DNA from: an uncultured Eubacteriales bacterium
GTDB taxonomy: Bacteria; Bacillota; Clostridia; Christensenellales; CAG-917
DNA length: 19,001 bases
Assembly: GCA_900547975.1 (NCBI GenBank)
Contig: URIX01000037.1
Coordinates: forward strand, 1 to 19,001
Reading direction: 5' to 3'
The notes below the pieces were generated by a model. The model was not told the origin of the DNA. It did not search any database and worked only from the letters and a program-made list of their open reading frames with translations. The position numbers were made by a program, and so were the translations under genes. Below are positions 1-7,344 of the stretch, in pieces; the stretch's first letter is position 1, and every line of letters begins with the position of its first letter.

Positions 1-7
1 CAAATTT

Positions 8-58
8 ATGCAGAGGGGGAACGGCGGTGGGGGAAACACGTGAGGAAGGGGGAAGCTT
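8..58 (+). repeat. Dispersed G-rich intergenic repeat, copy 1
   Basis: This 51-bp box begins atgcagaggggg and ends gggggaagctt. It matches 5384-5434 over the same length with two substitutions by eye. Both copies are followed by an AT-rich tail of aatt/attaatt repeats. A third, inverted and interrupted copy lies at 18875-19001. No coding function is evident. The left part may be cut by the window edge. Confidence 0.8.
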
Positions 59-87
59 TAATTCTAAATTATTAATTATTAATTGAA

Positions 88-115
88 AAAGCGAACCGCA
101 TTTTCGGTTCGCTTT
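88..115 (-). terminator. Intrinsic terminator of the tetR-family gene
   Basis: A perfect 11-bp stem (88-98 with 105-115) has a 6-nt loop. Read on the minus strand it is followed by a run of five T, immediately past the regulator's stop codon at 122. This is the standard layout of a Rho-independent terminator. Confidence 0.85.
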
Positions 116-121
116 AACATA

Positions 122-703
122 TCATTTTTTCACGAAGCAACGCTCGGCGAGCGGGCAGGTGGCGTAGGAGATAAATTCCTCGTACGAATACTTGCCCGGG
201 TTGTCTACGCACCAAAGCACCGTGTTCAGCATTCCGCCGGCCACGAACGTGGACAAAATCTGAAGGGGAAGTTTGATGTCGTAGGTATCCTTGTATTTGG
301 AAAGTTGATATTTTATCGAATGCGCAATGGAATCTTGTATGGTGCTTATCACTTTGCCGTTGCGGTTGAAGCGTATGATGTTTGCGATGTGGTTGTGTTT
401 GTCAAAGAAAAAGTCCACGCCCATAACCATCATAGAGTTGAGCGTTTCGGTTGGGGTGGTGAACTTGGTGTCTTTGGTAAACTTTTGATAGAGGTCGTCT
501 TTGAGTTCTTCCAAAGCAAAGGACAAGAGGTGGTATTTGTCCTCGAAGTGAGCGTAGAACGTGGCTCGGTTGACCATCGCTTTGTTGCAAAGGTCGATGA
601 CGCTGATTTTTTCGATGGATTCTTCTTCCATCATATCGAGCAGCGTATTGCTCAAGAGTTTGCGCGTGCGCACGATTCTCAAATCTTCTTTTTGTGCAGA
701 CAT
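122..703 (-). CDS. TetR/AcrR-family transcriptional regulator
   Basis: This is a 193-residue predicted DNA-binding repressor. The N-terminal helix-turn-helix domain (about residues 10-55) ends in NRATFYAHFEDKYHLL, the typical TetR recognition-helix region with its F-Y-x-H-F pattern. The rest is a helical ligand/dimer domain whose effector cannot be read from sequence. An ATG six codons upstream is possible, but ATG at 703 has GGGGG about 5 nt before it on the coding strand and was chosen. The gene is divergent from a two-gene ABC exporter, a common arrangement in which the TetR protein represses the exporter and itself. A palindrome in its own promoter (740-758) fits autoregulation. The family is clear; control of the exporter is inferred from position. 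Confidence 0.88.
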   Translation of the reverse strand: MSAQKEDLRIVRTRKLLSNTLLDMMEEESIEKISVIDLCNKAMVNRATFYAHFEDKYHLLSFALEELKDDLYQKFTKDTKFTTPTETLNSMMVMGVDFFFDKHNHIANIIRFNRNGKVISTIQDSIAHSIKYQLSKYKDTYDIKLPLQILSTFVAGGMLNTVLWCVDNPGKYSYEEFISYATCPLAERCFVKK

Positions 704-731
704 AGTGCCCCCTAACTGCATTCTTGTATAA

Positions 732-761
732 ATTATTGCACAGAACCCTTCGTTCTGTCAA
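732..761 (-). promoter_or_regulatory. Promoter of the tetR-family gene
   Basis: On the minus strand TTGACA (756-761) is followed after 18 bp by AATAAT (732-737), a near-consensus sigma-A promoter. The spacer holds the palindrome at 740-758, whose outer edge overlaps the -35 hexamer. Confidence 0.7.
740..758. promoter_or_regulatory. Candidate TetR operator
   Basis: ACAGAAC-N5-GTTCTGT is a perfect 7-bp inverted repeat spanning 19 bp. It lies between the -35 and -10 hexamers of the regulator's promoter. Length and position suit a TetR dimer site. Binding is inferred, and no second exact copy was seen near the exporter promoter. Confidence 0.6.
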
Positions 762-810
762 GATATCTCAACAATGTCCTATCGTTTAATAAATATAAAA
801 ACAGCCTCTC

Positions 811-891
811 ACATATTTGAATCGGCGCAAAATCGGCGGCGCGTATGAGGAAATCTTAAGCGCATACGGGTCAAATTTGCGGCAAATATGT
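811..891. repeat. 81-bp nested palindrome in the divergent intergenic region
   Basis: The outer arms acatatttg (811-819) and caaatatgt (883-891) are perfect complements. Nested inside are gcaaa (826-830) with tttgc (876-880) and cgtatg (842-847) with catacg (863-868). It sits between the regulator promoter and the exporter promoter. It has no T-run and no recognised riboswitch core. It could be a cruciform, a regulatory RNA or an inserted palindromic repeat. Confidence 0.55.
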
Positions 892-945
892 AACGGAATA
901 TTTATTAAAATATAATTAATATTTTTATTTATTTTTAAAAATTCG

Positions 946-978
946 TTGACATTTTTTTTAATAAATTGTAAATAGAAT
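946..978 (+). promoter_or_regulatory. Probable promoter of the ABC exporter operon
   Basis: A perfect TTGACA (946-951) precedes AT-rich DNA. The -10 is ambiguous: TGTAAA at 967-972 (15-bp spacer), TAAATA at 969-974 (17-bp) or TAGAAT at 973-978 (21-bp). Transcription would start near 980, giving a leader of about 80 nt before the ATG at 1064. Confidence 0.45.
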
Positions 979-999
979 ATTGACTGACAAATTTAAGGT

Positions 1000-1051
1000 C
1001 GATGAAAACGCTTCCGCTTTTTGCGAATTTTTCATCGTCGCATCCGGCGAC
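1000..1051 (+). promoter_or_regulatory. Structured leader of the ABC exporter operon
   Basis: A 9-bp stem (1000-1008 with 1029-1037) is extended inside by cgc/gcg. A competing 5-bp hairpin (1037-1041 with 1047-1051) shares base 1037 and ends just before the exporter's AAGGTG ribosome site at 1055-1060. The overlap would let the two hairpins be alternative states. Any regulatory role is inferred. Confidence 0.4.
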
Positions 1052-1061
1052 ATTAAGGTGA
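1002..1061 (+). CDS. Possible 19-residue leader peptide
   Basis: An ATG at 1002 preceded by taaggtcg opens a short frame reading MKTLPLFANFSSSHPATLR, ending at TGA 1059-1061. The stop lies inside the exporter's ribosome site, 2 nt before its ATG. The frame runs through the leader hairpins. This layout resembles leader peptides that control drug-transporter genes by ribosome stalling. No such peptide is recognised here and chance is quite possible. Confidence 0.3.
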   Translation: MKTLPLFANFSSSHPATLR

Positions 1062-1063
1062 TT

Positions 1064-2917
1064 ATGTTAGAAGATAATAAAAAAGCACCCCGTTCTAAGG
1101 GCGGGTTCAAAAAGCTGGCGAGTTGCGTGGGCGAGTACAAAGTGCCTGCGATTTTCACGTCCGTTTTGGTCGCGCTCGAAGTGTTGTTCGAAATTCTCAT
1201 ACCTCTCATTATGGCGCAAATAGTAAATGTCGGTATGGTTGAAAACGCGACCTCTTTTACCTTTACGCTTCAACTCGGAAAGAAAGGTTTTGCGCTCTTT
1301 ACGATGGACGACCGCATTTGGTTTATCGTCACTTGCGGCGCGATGATGGTTGCGATGGCTCTCGTATCGCTGTTTTTCGGCACGATGTCGGGCAAACTCG
1401 CCGCAATCGCTTCCACCGGTTTTGCAAAGAACTTGCGCAAAAAGATGTTCTACAAGATAGAGAATTTCTCGTTTGCAAACCTTGACAGATTCAACACCGC
1501 AAGCCTTGTTACAAGGCTCACGACGGACGTCACGAATATGCAAATGGCGTTTCAAATCATCATTCGTATGCTCGTGCGCTCGCCCATAATGCTCGTGTTG
1601 GCAATGGTTATGTCGATCTCGATAAGTCCCGATTTGTCCCTTATCTTCGCGGCGGCGATACCCGTTTTGCTCGTCGCGCTCATAATCGGCACGAAAATCG
1701 TTTTCCCGCGATTCGAGAAAATGCTCAGAAAATACGACAGTATGAACGAGTCCACGCAAGAAAACCTCATCGGTATCCGCGCGGTCAAGGCGTTCGTGAG
1801 AGAGGACAGCGAAATTGGCAAGTTCAAAAAGGTGAGTTCTTCCGTTCAAAAACTTCAATTCTCGGCAGAAAAAATCATCGTTATAGCGTTCCCGTTTATG
1901 CAAATCGTCACCTATGCGTGCATGATCTGCGTTGCGTGGTTCGGCGGCAACGACATAATCGTGGGCAAAATGCAACTCGGCGACTTCACGGCGTTTTTGA
2001 GTTACATAATGCAAATCCTTATGTCGCTCATTATGGTTGCGATGGGCTTTATGAACATCGTTATGTCGCGCGCATCTCTCGACCGTATAGTTGAGATTAT
2101 CGACGAGAAAATCGACATCGAGGACGGCGAAAACGCTCAGGACATCGAAGTCAGAGACGGCAGTATCGACTTTGACAACGTTGACTTTTCCTACTCGAAA
2201 TCCCACGACGTTCTCAACCTCGAAAATATCGATTTGCATATCAAGAGCGGCGAAACGATAGGTATTATCGGCGGCACGGGCTCGGCTAAATCCACTCTCG
2301 TGCAGTTGATTCCCAGACTCTACGACGTGCTTGACGGCGAAGTCAGGGTGGGCGGCGTAAACGTCAAGGACTACAAACTCGAAAAACTCAGAGATTCCGT
2401 CGCTATGGTGCTTCAAAAGAACGTGCTTTTCAGCGGTACTATCAAGCAAAATCTTATGTGGGGCAACAAGTTCGCCACCGACGAGGAAATCGTACACGCG
2501 GCAAAGGCGGCGCAGGCGCACGACTTCGTTATGTCTTTTCCCAACGGCTACGACACCGAACTCGGACAGGGCGGCGTCAACGTGTCGGGCGGTCAAAAGC
2601 AACGTCTGTGCATTGCCCGCGCGCTCTTGAAACACCCCAAAATTATGATTATGGACGACTCGACGTCCGCAGTCGATACCGCAACCGACGCGGCTATAAG
2701 GTCGGGTCTTAAAAACGAGTTCGGCGATACGACCGTGCTTATCATCGCGCAACGTATTTCTTCCGTCGAAAACGCGGACAGAATCATCGTTATGAACGAC
2801 GGTAAGATTGACGCAATCGGCTCGCACGAGGAATTGCTCGCAACCAACGAAATCTATCGGGACGTATACAATTCTCAAAAGAAAGGAAGCGACGAGGAGG
2901 TGAGCGTCAATGCGTAA
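1064..2917 (+). CDS. ABC exporter, subunit with degenerate ATP site
   Basis: This 617-residue half-transporter has an N-terminal six-helix exporter membrane domain and a C-terminal nucleotide-binding domain. The Walker A reads GGTGSAKS (403-410), with Ala for the Gly before Lys. The signature is VSGGQ (507-511). Walker B is IMIMDD, with Asp532 in place of the catalytic Glu. The switch residue is Gln563 (IIAQR) instead of His. This set marks the degenerate-site partner of heterodimeric exporters such as TM287/288. A TTG 28 codons upstream is in frame, but it coincides with the predicted transcription start, whereas ATG 1064 has AAGGTG 3 nt before it. Its stop overlaps the next gene's start by 8 nt. 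The substrate is unknown; the divergent TetR gene suggests a drug or toxic compound. Confidence 0.9.
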   Translation: MLEDNKKAPRSKGGFKKLASCVGEYKVPAIFTSVLVALEVLFEILIPLIMAQIVNVGMVENATSFTFTLQLGKKGFALFTMDDRIWFIVTCGAMMVAMALVSLFFGTMSGKLAAIASTGFAKNLRKKMFYKIENFSFANLDRFNTASLVTRLTTDVTNMQMAFQIIIRMLVRSPIMLVLAMVMSISISPDLSLIFAAAIPVLLVALIIGTKIVFPRFEKMLRKYDSMNESTQENLIGIRAVKAFVREDSEIGKFKKVSSSVQKLQFSAEKIIVIAFPFMQIVTYACMICVAWFGGNDIIVGKMQLGDFTAFLSYIMQILMSLIMVAMGFMNIVMSRASLDRIVEIIDEKIDIEDGENAQDIEVRDGSIDFDNVDFSYSKSHDVLNLENIDLHIKSGETIGIIGGTGSAKSTLVQLIPRLYDVLDGEVRVGGVNVKDYKLEKLRDSVAMVLQKNVLFSGTIKQNLMWGNKFATDEEIVHAAKAAQAHDFVMSFPNGYDTELGQGGVNVSGGQKQRLCIARALLKHPKIMIMDDSTSAVDTATDAAIRSGLKNEFGDTTVLIIAQRISSVENADRIIVMNDGKIDAIGSHEELLATNEIYRDVYNSQKKGSDEEVSVNA

Positions 2918-4874
2918 GAATAAAAAACAAAGCGTCAATGCCGCGCCTCAACAAAACAAGTTCAGGGCGAAAAACCCGATTCAGACTTTCAAACGTATTC
3001 TCGGCTATTGGAAACCGTTTAAGGGGCAACTTATCGGCGCGCTTATCTGTATGATTGCAAACGTGCTTTGCAACATTGCAGGTACGTTTATGCTCGGCTC
3101 GGTGGTCGTCAACAACTACATTTTGCCGCTTGCGTACTCGCACGGCGCATACGTCACGTCCAATCCAGATATCATCGCAAGGGCGGCGGAAGTCACCATT
3201 CAAAACTTCGGCGGCATAATCGGCGTTATGGCGGCTATGTACGTCGTCGGCGCCGGACTTCATTATCTTTACAACTACATTCTCGTCAGAGTCACCACTC
3301 AAACCCTTCAAAACGTGCGCGACGAGATGTTCGTCAAGATGGAAAAACTGCCCGTCAGATACTTCGATACGCACACGCACGGCGACATAATGAGCCTTTA
3401 CACCAACGATACCGACACTTTAAGAGAGTTGCTCTCGAACGGTATTCCCAACCTCATCAGCAACTTGCTCACCGTCTTGGGTATGTTCGTTGCGATGATG
3501 CTCGTTTCGCCTTTGCTTACGCTTTGCTCGGTGGGTATGCTCGTCATTATGCTGTTCATAATGAAGTTTATCGCAGGCAAGAGCGGAAAGCACTTCGTCG
3601 GTCAACAACGCCAGACAGGCGCAATCAACGGCTTTATCGAAGAACACGTCGACGGCCTCAAAGTCGTCAAAGTATTCTGCCACGAGGAAGAAGAAAAAAT
3701 CGACTTCGACAAGTTCAACGAGGATTTGTTCTTCCACTCGAACAAGGCGCACAAGTACGCGAATATCTTGTTCCCGATTATGGGTAACCTGTCCTACGTT
3801 TCCTACGCCGCAACCGCAATCGTCGGCACGATTATGGCAATCAGCGGATTCGGCGGTATGACTTGGGGCGGTCTTGTGTCCTTTATGCAATTCTCGCGCC
3901 AGTTCAGCAACCCGCTTTCGCAGATAGCGCAACAAATGAACGGCATCCTTATGGCTCTTGCGGGCGCGGAACGTATTTTTGAACTTATCGACCAGCAACC
4001 CGAACGAGACGAAGGCTACGTCACTCTCGTCAACGCCAAAGAGGACGAAAACGGCAACATCGTCGAGACTGACGAGTACACGGGCGAGTGGGCGTGGAAA
4101 CACTACCACAAAGCCGACGACACCACCACTTACGTCAAGTGGAAGGGCGAAGTCGAGTTCGAGGACGTATCGTTCGGCTACGTTCCCGAAAAAACCGTGC
4201 TTAAACACGTCACTATGGAAGCGTTGCCGGGTCAAAAAGTCGCGCTCGTCGGCTCTACCGGCGCAGGCAAAACCACGATAACCAACCTCATCAACCGCTT
4301 CTACGACATCGACGAGGGCAAAATCAGATACGACAATATCAATATCACTAAGATAAAGAAAGACGATTTGCGCCGCTCTATGGCAATGGTGCTTCAAGAC
4401 ACGCACCTCTTTACGGGTACGGTTGCCGACAACATTCGTTTCGGCAAACCCGACGCCACCGACGAGGAAGTCGAAAACGCCGCAAAACTCGCAAATGCCG
4501 ACTATTTCATTCGCCATTTGCCCGACGGATACAACACTATGCTCACAGGCGACGGCGAAAATCTCTCGCAAGGTCAACGCCAACTTCTCGCAATCGCGCG
4601 CGCCGCTGTCGCAAATCCGCCCGTCCTCATTCTTGACGAAGCGACCAGTTCCATCGACACCCGCACCGAAAAACTCATCGAGCAAGGTATGGACAAACTT
4701 ATGCAAGGTCGCACCGTCTTTGTCATCGCTCACCGTTTGTCCACCGTCCGCAATTCCGATATGATTTGCGTTCTCGAACACGGCGAGATTATCGAGCGCG
4801 GCAATCACGAGCAGTTGATAGCGCAGAGGGGTAGGTACTATCAACTCTACACCGGCGCTTTTGAACTCGAATAA
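2910..4874 (+). CDS. ABC exporter, subunit with catalytic ATP site
   Basis: This 654-residue partner half-transporter has an exporter membrane domain followed by an NBD with a standard Walker A (GSTGAGKT, 448-455), catalytic Glu577 in VLILDEATS and switch His608 in VIAHRLST. Its signature is LSQGQ (552-556), not LSGGQ. In a heterodimer the strong site would therefore combine this Walker A/B/His with the partner's VSGGQ, and the weak site would combine this LSQGQ with the partner's altered Walker motifs. A charged segment of about 45 residues (around 366-410, containing TGEWAWKHYHKAD) lies between membrane domain and NBD; as I recall, this is usual in clostridial relatives. AGGAGG at 2895-2900 serves the start, which overlaps the upstream stop. 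The substrate is unknown. Confidence 0.92.
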   Translation: MRKNKKQSVNAAPQQNKFRAKNPIQTFKRILGYWKPFKGQLIGALICMIANVLCNIAGTFMLGSVVVNNYILPLAYSHGAYVTSNPDIIARAAEVTIQNFGGIIGVMAAMYVVGAGLHYLYNYILVRVTTQTLQNVRDEMFVKMEKLPVRYFDTHTHGDIMSLYTNDTDTLRELLSNGIPNLISNLLTVLGMFVAMMLVSPLLTLCSVGMLVIMLFIMKFIAGKSGKHFVGQQRQTGAINGFIEEHVDGLKVVKVFCHEEEEKIDFDKFNEDLFFHSNKAHKYANILFPIMGNLSYVSYAATAIVGTIMAISGFGGMTWGGLVSFMQFSRQFSNPLSQIAQQMNGILMALAGAERIFELIDQQPERDEGYVTLVNAKEDENGNIVETDEYTGEWAWKHYHKADDTTTYVKWKGEVEFEDVSFGYVPEKTVLKHVTMEALPGQKVALVGSTGAGKTTITNLINRFYDIDEGKIRYDNINITKIKKDDLRRSMAMVLQDTHLFTGTVADNIRFGKPDATDEEVENAAKLANADYFIRHLPDGYNTMLTGDGENLSQGQRQLLAIARAAVANPPVLILDEATSSIDTRTEKLIEQGMDKLMQGRTVFVIAHRLSTVRNSDMICVLEHGEIIERGNHEQLIAQRGRYYQLYTGAFELE

Positions 4875-4997
4875 CGTCGCCAAACAGCGAATAATTTTGT
4901 CAGCACCCCTTGTCTGCCAACTCATTTACGCATTAGTAAATTAGGGTTGTCATTCAAGGGGTGCTTTCGCATTATTCATCTGCTTGGCGATGTTATT
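4870..4997 (+). other. Structured 3' element, copy 1 (end of exporter operon)
   Basis: One long interrupted hairpin starts at the exporter stop codon. The outer stem (4870-4883 with 4984-4997) has 14 pairs, one of them G-U. Next come cag/ctg and gaataa (4889-4894) with ttattc (4972-4977), an 11-bp GC-rich stem (4902-4912 with 4955-4965), caactc (4918-4923) with gggttg (4944-4949), and atttac (4924-4929) with gtaaat (4936-4941) closing the loop gcatta. The core 4885-4982 aligns without gaps to 18727-18824. There is no good T-run, so a simple terminator is not the whole explanation. It may be a 3'-UTR RNA or a palindromic repeat. Confidence 0.7.
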
Positions 4998-5111
4998 GGG
5001 CGTTAAAAAGCAGAAAATAATTTTGTTATTTGTCTGTTTGTTCTTTGTTATTCGAGTTCAAATCTTAATTTAAGAGTTTTTCTTGTTCTTCATCTGCTTG
5101 GCGATGTTATT
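4975..5111 (+). repeat. 23-bp direct repeat and inverted copies of the exporter 3' end
   Basis: An identical 23-bp sequence containing ctgcttggcgatgttatt occurs at 4975-4997 and 5089-5111. Both can pair with 4870-4883. Between them, gttattcgagttcaaa (5047-5062) is the exact reverse complement of 4860-4875, the last codons of the exporter gene. The stretch from 5009 on (cagaaaataattttg) also resembles 4885-4899, so this may be a decayed second copy of the structured element. Confidence 0.65.
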
Positions 5112-5169
5112 CTTATGCAGGTAAAGTAGTGAATGTGTTTATTTGGTGCTCAAATATCGCGCTTAAAAA

Positions 5170-5445
5170 ATTAACGGAATGTGCTTATTCGCAGACGGAA
5201 CGCGAGCCGCAAGGCGGCGAGAAAAGCGAGCGCCGAAGCTCGACGATTAGTACCGTCCGACTGTGCTGTTTGGGTGCGAAGCTGGCACACAAAGGACGGT
5301 GGCATAATGAGTGAAATGTCCCTATCTATGCGAGAGCCGAGTGTTGCCCCACGCAGAGCGGACGCCGTGGATTCCCTCAAAGAATGCAGAGGGGGAACGG
5401 CGGTAGGGGAAACACATGAGGAAGGGGGAAGCTTCAATTATTAAT
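5170..5445. repeat. Dispersed intergenic repeat block ending in the G-rich box (copy 2)
   Basis: This non-coding stretch has several hairpins: gccgc/gcggc near 5207, accgtcc (5252-5258) with ggacggt (5294-5300) enclosing tgtgc/gcaca, and ccacg (5349-5353) with cgtgg (5366-5370). It ends in the 51-bp box at 5384-5434, which is shared with 8-58, and an AT-rich tail. Small reading frames here show no recognisable domain. Whether the whole block or only the final box is the mobile unit cannot be told from this window. Confidence 0.6.
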
Positions 5446-5470
5446 TATCAATTAATCATTAATCATTATA

Positions 5471-5487
5471 TTTGCGCTGTGCGCAAA
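5471..5487. promoter_or_regulatory. Perfect short palindrome upstream of the pepP promoter
   Basis: tttgcgc-tgt-gcgcaaa is a perfect 7-bp inverted repeat 8 bp upstream of the -35 hexamer of the aminopeptidase promoter. It could be an operator. No T-run follows on either strand, so it is not an obvious terminator. Confidence 0.4.
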
Positions 5488-5495
5488 ATAAAATA

Positions 5496-5524
5496 TTGCC
5501 TTATAAATTGCGTAGTGATATAAT
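5496..5524 (+). promoter_or_regulatory. Promoter of the aminopeptidase P gene
   Basis: TTGCCT (5496-5501), a 17-bp spacer and a perfect TATAAT (5519-5524) lie 32 bp before the ATG. Expected transcription start is near 5531, giving a short leader with AGGCGG before the start codon. Confidence 0.75.
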
Positions 5525-5556
5525 ACATAAAAAATAAGATTCTTTTCAGGCGGATT

Positions 5557-7314
5557 ATGAAACAGGATATTAAAAAATTGCAAGAGTTCGTAGGGAAAAA
5601 CGGAATTGACGCGTACATCGTGTTTACAAGCGACGATCACGGCAGCGAATACGTTGTGGATCACTTCAAAACGCGTGCGTTTCTGTGCGGTTTTACGGGC
5701 AGCGCAGGCACGCTGGTCGTGACGAAGGACAACGCGTATCTGTGGACGGACGGAAGATACTTCATTCAAGCGGCAGAGCAACTCAAAGCAACCGATACCG
5801 TGCTTATGAAAGCGGGCGAAGAAGGCGTGCCGTCTATTTTTGAGTTTTTGAAAAAACTCTCGGACTCGCCCAAAATCGCGTTCGATTTTACGACCGCAAC
5901 CGTCGAATTTGTCGAGTCGTTGAACAAAAACGTTAAGGGCGTCGAACTTGTGGACTCGGGCGAAATTATCGACCGTATTTGGCAAAATCGCCCCGAAGTA
6001 GAGACGACGAAGACTTGGTTTTTGCCGAGCAACGCGGCAGGCGAGAGCATAGAAAGCAAGATTGAAAACTTGCAAAAAGACCTCGAAAAACAAGATTGCG
6101 AATATGCGCTCGTATCCTCTCTGGACGACATAGCGTGGTTGTTCAATATGCGCGGAAGCGACATTCGGTACAATCCGGTCAACTACGCTTACGCAATCGT
6201 ATCCGTTGGCGGCGCGACGCTGTTTATCGACGAGAGAAAACTCGACGGAAAATGCAGGAAAATCCTTGCCGAAAACCGTATAAGCGTATTGCCGTACGGC
6301 GACGTTTACGGCGTAATCTCGGCAATCGAGGGCAAAGTGCTTATCGACAAAGAAAAGACCAACTACGCACTGTTTTCTCGCATAAAGAACGCAAAGGAAA
6401 CCGATTCTTTCCCCACAACCGTGAGAAAGGCGGTGAAGAACGCGGTTGAGATTAAGAATATAAAAAAGGCGCACGTCGAGGACGGCGTGGCTATGCTAAA
6501 ATTTATGCGCTACCTCAAAGAGAACGCCGGCAAGGAAGAAATGAGCGAAATTTCGCTTGCAGACAAACTCGAAGGGTTCAGAAAAGAGAGCAAAAACTTC
6601 CTCGATTTGAGTTTCGACACCATTTGCGGTTACGCCTCGAACGGCGCAATCGTGCACTATTCCGCAACGCCCGAAACGGACAAAAAAGTCGAAAACAATG
6701 GCTTGCTTTTGGTCGATAGCGGCGCGCAATATCGCTACGGCACGACGGACATCACCCGCACGTTCGCAATGGGCAAAGTCACGAGCGAGGAAAAGAGGGC
6801 GTTCACAATCGTGCTTAAATCGCATATCGCGCTTGCAAGAGCGGTGTTTTCCAAAGGCACGACGGGCGCGCGCCTCGATATGATTTCAAGAGAGCCGATG
6901 TACAGATTCGGTATGGATTTCAAGCACGGAACGGGTCACGGCGTAGGGTATTTGCTCAACGTCCACGAAGGACCGCAAAATATCTCGCCGAGAGCGTTCA
7001 CGCCTAAATTCGCCGTTTTGCCCGGAATGATTACGTCCAACGAGCCCGGTTTTTACGAAGAAGGCAAATTCGGCATAAGACACGAAAATCTTGTGCTCTG
7101 CGTGGAAAAAGAAAAGACGGAATACGGCACTTTCTGCGCTTTCGAAACGATAACCCTCGTGCCTTTCGACATTGACGCAATCGACGTAAAGTTGCTTGAC
7201 GATGGCGAAAAAGCGTGGCTCAACGCATATCACAAGACCGTGCGCAAAACCATAGGCAAGTATCTTTCGGGCAAAGATTTGAAATTCCTCGAAAAAGCGA
7301 CAAGAGAAATCTGA
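5557..7314 (+). CDS. pepP: Xaa-Pro aminopeptidase, M24 family
   Basis: This 585-residue cytoplasmic metallopeptidase is predicted to remove N-terminal residues that precede proline. The length and order (two creatinase-like N-terminal domains, then the pita-bread catalytic domain from about residue 310) match the long three-domain aminopeptidase P form, not the roughly 360-440-residue bacterial type. The dimetal ligands are visible: Asp387 and Asp398 in VDSGAQYRYGTTDITRTF, His461 in HGTGHGVGYLLNVHEGP, Glu496 in SNEPGFY and Glu510 in GIRHENL. It has its own promoter at 5496-5524. It is convergent with the MATE gene and shares a bidirectional terminator with it. There is no signal peptide. Confidence 0.93.
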   Translation: MKQDIKKLQEFVGKNGIDAYIVFTSDDHGSEYVVDHFKTRAFLCGFTGSAGTLVVTKDNAYLWTDGRYFIQAAEQLKATDTVLMKAGEEGVPSIFEFLKKLSDSPKIAFDFTTATVEFVESLNKNVKGVELVDSGEIIDRIWQNRPEVETTKTWFLPSNAAGESIESKIENLQKDLEKQDCEYALVSSLDDIAWLFNMRGSDIRYNPVNYAYAIVSVGGATLFIDERKLDGKCRKILAENRISVLPYGDVYGVISAIEGKVLIDKEKTNYALFSRIKNAKETDSFPTTVRKAVKNAVEIKNIKKAHVEDGVAMLKFMRYLKENAGKEEMSEISLADKLEGFRKESKNFLDLSFDTICGYASNGAIVHYSATPETDKKVENNGLLLVDSGAQYRYGTTDITRTFAMGKVTSEEKRAFTIVLKSHIALARAVFSKGTTGARLDMISREPMYRFGMDFKHGTGHGVGYLLNVHEGPQNISPRAFTPKFAVLPGMITSNEPGFYEEGKFGIRHENLVLCVEKEKTEYGTFCAFETITLVPFDIDAIDVKLLDDGEKAWLNAYHKTVRKTIGKYLSGKDLKFLEKATREI

Positions 7315-7344
7315 ATTAAGCCTAAAAGCACAAAATAAAACTTT

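Noticed and set aside
83..715. Plus-strand open frame over the tetR-family gene
   Set aside because: The minus strand encodes a clear TetR helix-turn-helix with its own terminator and promoter.
980..1063. In-frame TTG start extending the first exporter gene by 28 codons
   Set aside because: It coincides with the predicted transcription start and lacks a ribosome site, while ATG 1064 has one. The extension does have gene-like codons, so a small doubt remains.
1067..2938. Very long open frame antisense to the first exporter gene
   Set aside because: No recognisable domain, odd Cys/His/Arg-rich composition, and it mirrors the codon bias of a clear ABC gene on the other strand.
5171..5444. Small open frames of 61-88 codons in the repeat block
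   Set aside because: Low-complexity Arg-rich translations inside a hairpin-rich dispersed repeat, with no domain or ribosome site.
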